From NCBI RefSeq assembly GCF_900114165.1, contig NZ_FOSB01000002.1:186001-250000 (forward strand): DNA of 64,000 nt, read 5' to 3'. This document shows, one piece after another, positions 31,685 to 39,951 of this stretch (positions are counted from its first letter, which is position 1; the number at the start of each line of letters is the position of its first letter). The notes under the pieces were generated by a model. It searched no databases. It had not been told where the DNA came from and saw only the letters and a list, made by a program, of their open reading frames with translations. The DNA is from Halobacillus dabanensis (GTDB lineage Bacteria > Bacillota > Bacilli > Bacillales > Halobacillaceae). The translations under genes were made by a program, and so were the position numbers.

Positions 31685-32875
31685 CTAGAAAAAGCCGACA
31701 GAAGTTTCATGTGTTGCAGGTTCGACGAAGACAAGTCCTAATTCATAATGCTCTCCTTCATACATCGCCCGTTGGACATAACGGTTTTCTCCCAATTCAT
31801 CCCGCACCTCCAGTTTTGTAAAAGCGCCCGAATTTTGTAACGCCTCATAAAACTGATTTTCTGTCCTTACTGGTACGGCATTCACGCGCTCGATCAACTC
31901 TCCGGGGACGAGCCCCATTTGCGCCGCTGGACTTTCAGGAATGACACCGAGGATGCGAATTCCTGTAGAATTTGCTGAAAAAAATGCCTGCTTTTCTTCC
32001 CGGATACGGTGGAAAACTAAAATCAATTCCCGACCAATCAAACTGACAATGACTGCCCCAAGAGACAAAACATCGATAAATAAACTTCCGATGGTCAGGG
32101 CAAGCACAACGATCGCTAATAAAAATGTATGTCGACCGAGTGTTTTAGCTGCTCCGACCGGGGATTGTCCTCTGGCTCTCCACTCCCATCCGATTACAAA
32201 TGGGATGAGAACCAAACCGTAGGATTCCCCTCCGATAGATAGCAATGGCCACCAGGAAGCAAATGATTCTAGATTACCGGCAGGCAATAGTGCGAAAAAG
32301 GGTACGATCGAGAGTTTTTTCCCGATGTGCTGCCCAATCCACATTCCCCGGCTCCCTTTTATCCGCTCCGGGAATGTTTCTGACGGAGAAGTTCTCAATA
32401 GTAAAATGGCTTCCGCAAATAACAGGACACTCAATAAAACTGCAAAAACCGTTAAGGGAGTCTCTTGCAATGGCGCCACCCAACGATATTCCAAAAACGT
32501 TTCAGGCAAATACGGTAAAATCAGTAAAAGCAAATAAGTAAATCCTAACGTATAAGCAGGGGAGTACCAGCTCAATTTGCCGGTCAAACTTACGAGGAGT
32601 AATATTGCAGCGATCAGGAACAATAGCGGGTAGGTGACAACCATCCCCCCTGCAATGGCTATCACAGATAAAACAAAACCTGTGATCAAACCTGTCGCCC
32701 ACGTCCCTTTCCATTCAGAAAACCGATCGAAAACGCGAGCACCAAACATAGATCGCTCTTTTTTTATTCTTTTTGCCGACAGTAGTAAACCTGCCACTAA
32801 AGCTATGTATAAAAAGGGCAAGGATAACATTCTGCCCAATCCTTCCAGTAGTTCCCATAACCAAACGTCCAACAT
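31685..32875 (-). CDS. minJ: topological determinant of cell division MinJ (PDZ membrane protein)
   Basis: Bridges DivIVA and MinD at poles and septa in Bacillus. 396 residues, like B. subtilis MinJ (397). The N-terminal 280 residues hold about eight membrane helices; the C-terminal PDZ domain spans about 290-375 (GVIPESPAAQMGLVPGELIERVN). Position next to ctpB is as in B. subtilis, where swrA lies between them; swrA is not seen here. Sequence identity with MinJ is modest, so the assignment rests on architecture plus synteny. Confidence 0.85.
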   Translation of the reverse strand: MLDVWLWELLEGLGRMLSLPFLYIALVAGLLLSAKRIKKERSMFGARVFDRFSEWKGTWATGLITGFVLSVIAIAGGMVVTYPLLFLIAAILLLVSLTGKLSWYSPAYTLGFTYLLLLILPYLPETFLEYRWVAPLQETPLTVFAVLLSVLLFAEAILLLRTSPSETFPERIKGSRGMWIGQHIGKKLSIVPFFALLPAGNLESFASWWPLLSIGGESYGLVLIPFVIGWEWRARGQSPVGAAKTLGRHTFLLAIVVLALTIGSLFIDVLSLGAVIVSLIGRELILVFHRIREEKQAFFSANSTGIRILGVIPESPAAQMGLVPGELIERVNAVPVRTENQFYEALQNSGAFTKLEVRDELGENRYVQRAMYEGEHYELGLVFVEPATHETSVGFF

Positions 32876-32908
32876 GATTCTCCTTTCAAATCCGCTCTCT
32901 TGATGTGA

Positions 32909-33016
32909 AAAAGCTCAGGGCGTCTAGCTCATTCTAGCAAGTGTTATACAAAGCGTCTGCCGTTCTTGGGACCACAGAAGTGACTTGCTCCCGAGTAAAG
33001 TAGACACTAGAGCTTT
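32909..33016. repeat. short inverted-repeat element between minJ and ctpB
   Basis: AAAGCTCAGGGCGTCTAGCT at the left and AGTAGACACTAGAGCTTT at the right are imperfect inverted termini of a 108-base stretch with no ORF. It looks like a small non-autonomous element; only one copy is clear in the window. Confidence 0.45.
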
Positions 33017-33061
33017 AGGATATACGATAAAAAATTTCCCCTTCAACTTCCTTGCCTAACG

Positions 33062-33091
33062 AAAATATCCGCAGTCACAGACTACGGATAT
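33062..33091 (-). terminator. terminator after ctpB
   Basis: ATATCCGCAGTC/GACTACGGATAT stem with a 3-base loop and TTTTCGTT on the minus strand. Confidence 0.8.
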
Positions 33092-33119
33092 AATTCGTCA
33101 TCCATCGGCAAATTCCTGC

Positions 33120-34619
33120 TTATTGAAACAAGACCTCTACCGCTTTTTGCATTTGTTTGTCATTCTCTTCATTTCTCACTTCAGCAATAATCGCTTCCTC
33201 AATCTTGCCGCCTGTCTCCTGATTTACGACACCTGTCGCTTCAAGACCTGCTTCCTCCTGGAAAGCCTCTACAGCTGCTTCCGTCTCTTTACTGTAATAA
33301 CCATCGGTACGACCAGGGTCATGACCAAGACCTTTCAGCATCACTTGAATGTTTTTCACTTTTTCATGATTGTCGTTATATTCGAATGGTTCTTCGATTT
33401 CGACAGGGTTCGTATAGAAGTATTCCGGTTGCTTCACTTCTACGGTAGGCTCGATACCTTTTTCATGCACCCAGTTTCCATCAGGCGTCAACCATTTGAA
33501 CAGGGTCAGTTTAATGGTACTGCCATCGCCCATTGGAAGAGCTTGCTGGACGGTTCCTTTTCCGAAACTTTTCGTCCCGACAAGTTCATATCCTCCCGCT
33601 TCCTGCATCGTTGCGGCCAAGATTTCCGAAGCAGAAGCACTTCCTTCATCCATCAGCACAGTGATTGGGTAATCTTTCTTTTCCCCACTATCTGACAGGT
33701 AACGTTCTTTCTCTCCATTACGGTCTTCCACCTGGACAATGACCTCTTCCTTAGGGATGAACTCCTTCAAAATTTCCTGCACGTCTGTGAACAATCCACC
33801 AGGATTGCCACGCACATCAATGATAAGACCTTCCATACCATCGTTCTCCAGTTTTTCTAGAGCTTCATGGAACTCATCCGATGTCTTCTCCGAAAAAGAG
33901 GTGATTTCGATGACGCCGGCTTTTTTACCGTCCACCATCTTCGTATCTGTATAAACGGTTTCTAAAGGAATATCATCACGGGTGATATCGATGTTCAGTG
34001 GCTCGCTGACTCCTGGACGATCGATTTCGAGTGTCACTTCTGTCCCTTTTTCTCCACGGATTTTCAGTACTGCATCATAAAGGTCCAGACCTTCCACACT
34101 CTCGCCGTCCACTTTCAAAATTTGATCGTTCGGCTTCAATCCAGCTTCTTCCGCAGGGGAACCCTTGATCGGAGCGACAATCGTCACTTTATCGTTAACC
34201 ATACTCACTTCTGCGCCAATTCCCTGGAAGGAAGACTCGATCGACTGATTGAACTGCTCCATCGTCTCTGGATCCATGTAGACACTGTAAGGATCCTCCA
34301 ACGTATCGAGCATCCCCTGGATCGCCCCTTCGACAAGACTCTCCTTTTCTACTTCTTCTACATAGTTCTCCTGGATGACGTTAAACGCCTGCTCTACCTT
34401 TTTCAAGTCAGCATTGCCAGACATACTTTGTAAAAAAGCTTTCTGTTCTTCTTCGGAAAGGCTTGCAAAATTATCCGCATCTTTATCTGCATATTGTTCA
34501 GTCTTTGCTTGTCCTTCTGTACCATTCGCGAAATACTCTATGCCTATATAAGAGCCTGCTGCCCCTAGTAGGACCGCTAGCGCCATCAATAGCGCAATGT
34601 AGCGCGGTTTCACATTCAT
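33120..34619 (-). CDS. ctpB: carboxy-terminal processing protease CtpB
   Basis: Secreted, membrane-anchored S41 serine protease; in B. subtilis CtpB cleaves SpoIVFA during sporulation. About 499 residues. An N-terminal signal anchor (YIALLMALAVLLGAAGSY) is followed by a PDZ domain (about 105-190) and the protease core with catalytic Ser in GSASASEILA and Lys in KSFGKGTVQ. A C-terminal peptidoglycan-binding domain covers about 415-480 (VKNIQVMLKGLGHDPGRTDG). The start at 34619 has GAAGGGTG 6 bases upstream; an ATG three codons earlier collides with that site. Normally follows ftsX, which is absent here. Confidence 0.94.
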   Translation of the reverse strand: MNVKPRYIALLMALAVLLGAAGSYIGIEYFANGTEGQAKTEQYADKDADNFASLSEEEQKAFLQSMSGNADLKKVEQAFNVIQENYVEEVEKESLVEGAIQGMLDTLEDPYSVYMDPETMEQFNQSIESSFQGIGAEVSMVNDKVTIVAPIKGSPAEEAGLKPNDQILKVDGESVEGLDLYDAVLKIRGEKGTEVTLEIDRPGVSEPLNIDITRDDIPLETVYTDTKMVDGKKAGVIEITSFSEKTSDEFHEALEKLENDGMEGLIIDVRGNPGGLFTDVQEILKEFIPKEEVIVQVEDRNGEKERYLSDSGEKKDYPITVLMDEGSASASEILAATMQEAGGYELVGTKSFGKGTVQQALPMGDGSTIKLTLFKWLTPDGNWVHEKGIEPTVEVKQPEYFYTNPVEIEEPFEYNDNHEKVKNIQVMLKGLGHDPGRTDGYYSKETEAAVEAFQEEAGLEATGVVNQETGGKIEEAIIAEVRNEENDKQMQKAVEVLFQ

Positions 34620-34910
34620 CGCATTCACCCTTCTATATTGGATTTCATCGTTGCCTTAATACTAGCAAATAAGCGCCTTCATCGTAAATGTACAATGGTT
34701 CTAATGTTAAGATATGCTAGAAAGTTCTATAGCATGTCCATTTCATTATAGGACATCCCACCTTATCTATCTACCTGTTTTTAGCATATCAGATACTGAG
34801 GAACTGTATGAGGACGTCTGTTTTGCCTTTCCATTACCTGCCATTTCAGAAAAAGTTTTTACAATCGAAACCGTTTTCCTTCTCCCAGCCACCGTTAAAG
34901 AAACAATTGT
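34620..34910. other. ctpB-ftsE gap where ftsX is expected
   Basis: In B. subtilis ftsX directly follows ftsE here. Only about 290 bases lie between the ftsE terminator and ctpB, too few for an approximately 295-residue FtsX, and neither strand shows FtsX-like sequence. An inverted GGACAT..ATGTCC pair near 34735-34755 is the only structure seen. Confidence 0.6.
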
Positions 34911-34948
34911 AAAAACAAAGGACTGTCTCCTCGACAAAGAGACAGTCC
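34911..34948 (-). terminator. terminator directly after ftsE
   Basis: Perfect GGACTGTCTC/GAGACAGTCC stem followed by TTTGTTTTT on the minus strand, 8 bases after the ftsE stop, ending the transcript where ftsX would begin. Confidence 0.9.
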
Positions 34949-34956
34949 ATATGGAA

Positions 34957-35643
34957 TTACATTTGATAGCCATATTCTCCCTGGCTTTGATCACGGACGA
35001 CCATTCCATCTTCTATCGCAATGACACGTTTACGGATGGTGTTCACGATTTCCTGACTATGGGTAGCCATCAAGACAGTTGTTCCTGCTTCATTAATTTC
35101 CTCAAGGATATGCATGATTTCCCAGGAAGTATCTGGATCCAGGTTTCCTGTTGGTTCATCAGCAATCAATACTTTCGGTTGGTTCACGATCGCCCGAGCA
35201 ATCGACACACGCTGCTGTTCTCCACCTGACAACTCGTCCGGTAGAAAACGCGCTTTGTTTTTCAAACGAACTTGATCAAGGACATCCATCACACGCCGAC
35301 GGATGTTGTCTGGTTTCTCCTCAATAACTTCAAGCGCGAACGCGACGTTCTCATAAACCGTCAACGTCGGCAGCAAACGGAAATCCTGATAAACGACACC
35401 AATTTGGCGACGCAGCATCGGAATACGGCGTTGCTTCAGCGTAGAAGTATTCATATCATTGATTATTACCGTTCCTGTCGTTGGTTTTTCTTCTCTATAG
35501 ATCAATTTTGTAAAAGTCGATTTACCCGCACCACTCGGCCCAACGATATAGACGAATTCGCCCTGGTCGATTCTGATATCCAAACCGTTCAAAGCCGTAA
35601 CACCATTTCTGTAAGTTTTATAAACGCCTTGCATCTGTATCAT
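34957..35643 (-). CDS. ftsE: cell division ATP-binding protein FtsE
   Basis: Cytoplasmic ATPase of the FtsEX complex, which in Bacillus activates the CwlO peptidoglycan hydrolase. 228 residues. Walker A GPSGAGKST (about residue 36), Q-loop VVYQDFRLLP, signature LSGGEQQRVSIAR, Walker B VLIADEPTGNLD and H-loop ATHSQE are intact, and the C-terminus RDQSQGEYGY matches B. subtilis FtsE. Start 35643 chosen with AGGTGA upstream. The gene looks functional, yet its obligate membrane partner ftsX is missing and a terminator follows at once. Confidence 0.94.
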   Translation of the reverse strand: MIQMQGVYKTYRNGVTALNGLDIRIDQGEFVYIVGPSGAGKSTFTKLIYREEKPTTGTVIINDMNTSTLKQRRIPMLRRQIGVVYQDFRLLPTLTVYENVAFALEVIEEKPDNIRRRVMDVLDQVRLKNKARFLPDELSGGEQQRVSIARAIVNQPKVLIADEPTGNLDPDTSWEIMHILEEINEAGTTVLMATHSQEIVNTIRKRVIAIEDGMVVRDQSQGEYGYQM

Positions 35644-35652
35644 TAAAATCAC

Positions 35653-36042
35653 CTATATTTCTCATTTTATTAATCTGATTTGTCAGCTATCTGTCTACAA
35701 ACATCTATATTATAACATTTATTTCAGGTCTACTTAGACATGAAATTATTACAATTACTTTTCACGCAGGTGAGTACAATAGCAAAAGCAAATGTGGAGA
35801 AGGGGCTATGGGAACGGATTGCTTCCCCTAACCCCTTTGCGATATAGCCCTTTTAACCATCACCACTTCCCCATCCAACTGTGAGCGAAAATATGCTTGT
35901 TCTCTCACCAAATGAAAACGAGTGAGTAGCTCCTATTCCACGATTAGCACCCTAAAAGTATCCCGAGTCTGACTTGAACAAAGTAATAATTCAAGTGTTG
36001 CCTGAAATTGAAAACAGTCTTCATTGAATTGTACTTCTAGCC
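35653..36042. other. ftsE-cccB gap (about 390 bases)
   Basis: No gene found. TATAAT near 35707-35712 on the minus strand is a likely ftsE -10 box with a weak -35. Around 35798-35853 AAGGGGCTAT and ATAGCCCTTTT form imperfect inverted ends around GGGAACGGATTGCTTCCCC, perhaps a decayed repeat. Confidence 0.4.
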
Positions 36043-36071
36043 AAAAAAAGCCTGGTCATTGACCAGACTTT
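36043..36071 (-). terminator. terminator after cccB
   Basis: AAAGTCTGGTCA/TGACCAGGCTTT stem followed by seven T on the minus strand, 10 bases beyond the stop. Confidence 0.9.
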
Positions 36072-36080
36072 TTAAGTACT

Positions 36081-36485
36081 TTATTTCATTGTTGCTAACC
36101 AGCTTGCCACAAGTTCGGCATCTTCATCAGATACTTGCTTTTGGGCTGGCATGTCACCTTTACCATTCTTAATGATCTCTACAATGTCATCGGCAGAGTG
36201 ATCAGCTCCGACATTCGTCAAAGAAGGTCCCATACCGCCGCCAAGTTCACCACCATGGCAGCTTGCACAGTTGGCCTGGTAGACCTCTTCAGCTGCAGCG
36301 GTATCCACAGTACCCTCTTCACCGCTGTCTCCTGAACCATCTTCTGCATTGTCATCCGTTTGTTCTTCCGTTGTTTCATCATTGTTGTTCGTGTTGTTTT
36401 CATCGGTAGTTCCTTCGTCGCCGCCCCCACAGGCACTTAAGACGAGGATAAGCCCTAAAAATAGAGCAAATAATAGTTGTTTCAT
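36081..36485 (-). CDS. cccB: cytochrome c-551 lipoprotein
   Basis: Small membrane-anchored c-type cytochrome of the electron-transfer chain, 134 residues. A lipoprotein signal peptide ends in LSAC, which would be modified by Lgt encoded at 10 kb. A long acidic Asp/Glu/Asn-rich linker (residues 20-60) follows, then the heme site CASCH and a distal Met in KGDMPAQ. The very acidic linker suits a halophile's exported protein. The ATG at 36485 is preferred over one six codons upstream because GAGGGG precedes it by 10 bases. Confidence 0.92.
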   Translation of the reverse strand: MKQLLFALFLGLILVLSACGGGDEGTTDENNTNNNDETTEEQTDDNAEDGSGDSGEEGTVDTAAAEEVYQANCASCHGGELGGGMGPSLTNVGADHSADDIVEIIKNGKGDMPAQKQVSDEDAELVASWLATMK

Positions 36486-36537
36486 CCCTATTAACCCCCT
36501 CATGTTATTGATGAGATATAGAGATATTATAACCCAA

Positions 36538-37413
36538 TTATGTCATTTTAAAACCCTCTCCAAGTACCTCTGTCGCATTCATTGCGACGACAAATGCCCC
36601 GGGATCCACCCTTTTAACCGTTTGTGTCAATTTGATGAATTCGTTTTGTTGCACGACACACATGACGACACGCCGTTCCCGGTCTGTGTAACCGCCGGAG
36701 CCGCTCAATACGGTAACTCCACGATCGATTTGTTCAAAAATAGCTGTCCTCACTTCATCCACATCTTCTGTAATGATCATCACATTTTTCGAGGTATTCA
36801 ACCCAACCTGAACGAAATCGATTGTCCGGCTCGTCGCAAATAATCCGATCAACGCATACAAACCTTCCTCCAGTGAAAAAACGATGGCCGATGTAAGGAC
36901 AATCATGCCATCAAGTAATGCGACACTGATTCCCAGCGGCAAGTGCGTAAATTTGTGTAACACTTGAGCTGCAAGGTCGATGCCTCCCGTAGAAGCCCGG
37001 CCACGAAAAACAATTCCGAGGCCTAAACCGACACCCATGCCCCCGAAAATTGCCCCAAGGAGCGGGTTTGGCGTCGCTGGTGCCATTTCACTCGTCAACA
37101 AAACGAATAACGGCAGCGTAACCGTTCCTACAAACGACTTAAAACCAAAATTCTTCCCGAGTATCACGACACCCATAATAAATAACGGAATGTTCAAAAC
37201 CCATTGGACTACGCCCGGCTCCCAGCCGAACACCCCTTTAGTGATCGTACTTATCCCGGCGACTCCACCGGATGCGATATTATTCGGTAATAAAAATAGG
37301 TTAAATGCGAGTGCCACAAAAAATGAACCAAGGATTACTAATCCATAATCCAGCGTATGTCGCAGTTCCGGTGGCATCGGCTCGCGACGGTATTTTTTAG
37401 CCATCATCATCAT
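36538..37413 (-). CDS. yvjA: YitT family membrane protein (YvjA)
   Basis: 291 residues: five to six membrane helices (DUF161, with FNLFLLPNNIASGGVAGIST and STGGIDLAAQVLHK) and a C-terminal cytoplasmic DUF2179 domain (GVTVLSGSGGYTDRERRVVMCVV). Function unknown; members are widespread in Firmicutes, often as several paralogs. Located between galU and cccB, in the prfB-cccB interval where yvjA lies in B. subtilis. Begins with a run of Met codons; GGGAGAG lies 9 bases before the first. Confidence 0.9.
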   Translation of the reverse strand: MMMMAKKYRREPMPPELRHTLDYGLVILGSFFVALAFNLFLLPNNIASGGVAGISTITKGVFGWEPGVVQWVLNIPLFIMGVVILGKNFGFKSFVGTVTLPLFVLLTSEMAPATPNPLLGAIFGGMGVGLGLGIVFRGRASTGGIDLAAQVLHKFTHLPLGISVALLDGMIVLTSAIVFSLEEGLYALIGLFATSRTIDFVQVGLNTSKNVMIITEDVDEVRTAIFEQIDRGVTVLSGSGGYTDRERRVVMCVVQQNEFIKLTQTVKRVDPGAFVVAMNATEVLGEGFKMT

Positions 37414-37702
37414 GCTGTTCGACTCTCCCTATGTAATCGTTCTCCGTTAAACCGTATGGAGTATAACACTAGGGGGCTCAGCTGTAAATAAGAGCGAAAT
37501 AACGCATTAACACGGTAAAGGAGAGTTGTCTTTTACTTTTTAGTTTCCGCCACAACAAAACTTCTATACAAATCTTCCCTCCGCTCACTTTTAGACAAAT
37601 ACAGACACGAATGAGGAGCGCTCGAAATTATTTCCCCGGATATGGATACAAGTTCAGGGAATCCACGTTCGATTTCATCGATAGCCCAAGCATTGTTATA
37701 TA
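37414..37702. other. galU-yvjA gap
   Basis: No supported gene. A 63-codon minus frame at 37533-37724 begins inside the galU terminator, lacks a ribosome site and shows no family pattern, so it is not called. The yvjA promoter should lie near 37430-37480. Confidence 0.4.
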
Positions 37703-37742
37703 TAAATAAAACGACGAACCCCAACCGAGGTCCGTCGTCTTT
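37703..37742 (-). terminator. terminator after galU
   Basis: AAGACGACGGACC/GGTTCGTCGTTTT imperfect stem and trailing TTTTATTT on the minus strand, just past the galU stop. Confidence 0.8.
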
Positions 37743-37749
37743 ACCAGCC

Positions 37750-38631
37750 TTATATATTCATCGATTTATGCTTCTCCATAATTTCTCTCATATGATGAAG
37801 GACATCTTCTCGCATTTCTTCCCGTTCCATAGCGATTGCAAGTGTCGTCTTAATAAAGCCGATTTGATCGCCGACATCGTAACGCTCCCCTTCAAACTCA
37901 TAACCGTAAACAGGCTGATCGACGTTCAATCGCTCAATCGCATCCGTCAATTGAACCTCACCACCCCGTCCTGTTTCCTGAGTCGCTAATAGATCCATAA
38001 TTTCCGGGGTAAATACATACCGACCAATAATAGCCAGGTTAGAGGGTGCTTTGTCCACTGCCGGTTTTTCAACAAAATGCTCTACTTCATAAAGACGGCC
38101 ATCTTGTTTTTTCGGTGCAATAATTCCGTAGCGATCTGTTTCTTCTTCTGGTACTTGTTTGACACCGATGACAGACGAGTCAGTTTCATTATACTGATTG
38201 ATCAATTGCTTTAAGCATGGTTCATCAGACCGTACAATATCATCGCCAAGCAATACAGCGAATGGTTCATCACCGATGAATTTACGTGCACACCAAATAG
38301 CGTGACCGAGTCCTTTCGGTTCTTTTTGACGGATATAATGGATATCCACCTTAGCAGATTGTTTAACCTTATCTAAAAGGTCGAATTTTTCTTTTTTATA
38401 TAAATTATCTTCCAGTTCAAATGCATGATCAAAGTGGTCTTCAATCGCACGCTTTCCTTTACCTGTAACGATAATAATATCTTCAATTCCGGATTCGATC
38501 GCCTCTTCTACGATATACTGAATTGTTGGCTTATCGACGACTGGAAGCATTTCTTTCGGCATAGCTTTTGTCGCTGGTAAAAATCTTGTCCCAAGTCCGG
38601 CAGCTGGAATAATCGCTTTTTTCACCTTCAT
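37750..38631 (-). CDS. galU: UTP-glucose-1-phosphate uridylyltransferase
   Basis: Makes UDP-glucose for teichoic acid glucosylation, glycolipids and exopolysaccharide. 293 residues. Nucleotide-binding [19 protein letters not shown] at residues 13-31, [20 protein letters not shown], and the GDDIV metal-site segment are typical of GalU/GtaB. It lies between prfB and yvjA, an insertion relative to the B. subtilis order. Could be annotated gtaB; paralogs such as YngB cannot be excluded. Confidence 0.94.
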   Translation of the reverse strand: MKVKKAIIPAAGLGTRFLPATKAMPKEMLPVVDKPTIQYIVEEAIESGIEDIIIVTGKGKRAIEDHFDHAFELEDNLYKKEKFDLLDKVKQSAKVDIHYIRQKEPKGLGHAIWCARKFIGDEPFAVLLGDDIVRSDEPCLKQLINQYNETDSSVIGVKQVPEEETDRYGIIAPKKQDGRLYEVEHFVEKPAVDKAPSNLAIIGRYVFTPEIMDLLATQETGRGGEVQLTDAIERLNVDQPVYGYEFEGERYDVGDQIGFIKTTLAIAMEREEMREDVLHHMREIMEKHKSMNI

Positions 38632-38775
38632 ACTTTGTTTCGCCTCCTATTATGTAAGTATCTTCATAGTAGCAAAAATTTATGAAATTGGACAGCTAGG
38701 AAAAATTTTCTTCAACATTTTGGAAATTCCATTTTGTAATAAAGGCCCTCACCGAAGTGAGAACCTTTGACTTTA

Positions 38776-39880
38776 TCAGCCGTCCATTTGGGATCGAAGA
38801 TATGCGTCGATAAATTTATCGAGGTCGCCATCCATGACTCCTTGAGTGTTCCCAACCTCTTCATTCGTGCGGTGGTCTTTGACCATGGAATAAGGATGGA
38901 AAACGTATGAACGGATCTGGCTTCCCCAGCCGATTTCTTTTTGTTCGCCGCGAATGTCGTCAAGCTGTTGTTGTTGACGTTCAATCTCCAATTGATAAAG
39001 CTTTGATTTCAACATCTTCATCGCTTGTTCACGGTTTTTGATCTGCGAACGTTCGGACTGACAAGTTACAACAGTATTCGTCGGCAGGTGGGTAATACGA
39101 ACGGCAGAATCTGTCGTGTTGACGTGCTGTCCACCGGCACCACTGGAACGATACGTATCAATTTTCAAGTCTTCTGAACGAACATCAATTTCAATTTCAT
39201 CGTTGAATTCTGGCATCACTTCACAAGAAACGAAAGACGTGTGACGGCGGCCGGACGAATCAAACGGTGAAATTCTCACAAGACGGTGGACGCCCTTTTC
39301 TGCTTTCAAATAACCATAAGCATTGTGACCTTTAATCAACAATGTGACACTCTTCACGCCAGCTTCATCGCCAGGGAGATAATCCATTGTTTCTACAGAA
39401 AAACCTTTCTTCTCTGCCCAGCGCGTATACATACGTAAAAGCATGCTCGCCCAGTCCTGAGACTCGGTACCACCAGCACCCGGGTGCAGTTCAAGAATCG
39501 CATTGTTTTTATCATAAGGCTCACTCAGCAAGATATATAACTCGAACTGGTTCAAGTCTGCACTTAATTTTTGAACATCTTGCTCCAGATCTTCCCGTAA
39601 TTCTTCATCGTCTTCTTCTTTGACGAGTTCATAAGAAACTTCCAGGTTTTCATGCGTTTCTTCATGCTCTTCTAACGTGTGCACGAGACCTTTCAGTCCA
39701 TTCACTTCATCAATGACTTTTTGTGCCGTGTTCTGGTCATCCCAGAAACCGGGCTCTGTCATTTGTTCTTCTAATTCTGCAATGCGGGTTTTCTTTTGAT
39801 CGAAGTCAAAGAGACCCCCTGGAGTCCGCTAATCGCTCAGCTGTATTGTTCAATTCATGGCGAATTTCTGCCATATCCAT
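38776..39880 (-). CDS. prfB: peptide chain release factor 2, with programmed +1 frameshift
   Basis: Reads UGA and UAA stop codons; GGQ motif [12 protein letters not shown] near residue 245 and the SPF tripeptide (RISPFDSS) for UGA/UAA recognition are present. Translation starts at ATG 39880 (AGGAG 8 bases before), gives 24 codons beginning [12 protein letters not shown] and reaches an in-frame TGA at 39806-39808. Sequence AGGGGG (39815-39820), a short spacer, then CTT TGA C is the standard autoregulatory slippage site. Shifting +1 joins it to the 328-residue main frame beginning [15 protein letters not shown]. Low RF2 thus raises its own synthesis. Total about 367 residues. Confidence 0.95.
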
Positions 39881-39910
39881 AATAATCACTCCTATAATGA
39901 TTCTCTAACA

Positions 39911-39944
39911 CAAGGGAAGACACCCTCCGAAAAAGAGAGTGTCT
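39911..39944 (-). terminator. terminator-like hairpin between secA and prfB
   Basis: AGACACTCTC/GAGGGTGTCT stem with a TTTTTCG loop on the minus strand; the trailing T-run is weak (TTCCCTTG), so prfB may be partly cotranscribed with secA. Confidence 0.6.
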
Positions 39945-39951
39945 CACATCC

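Noticed and set aside
31588-31821. plus-strand ORFs antisense to minJ and the DUF1835-like gene
   Set aside because: Shadows of real minus-strand genes without ribosome sites.
34714-35229. 171-codon plus ORF in the ftsX gap as a replacement gene
   Set aside because: Most of it is antisense to ftsE, and it has no ribosome site or known family.
37533-37724. 63-codon minus ORF between galU and yvjA
   Set aside because: Starts in the galU terminator, no ribosome site, no recognisable pattern.
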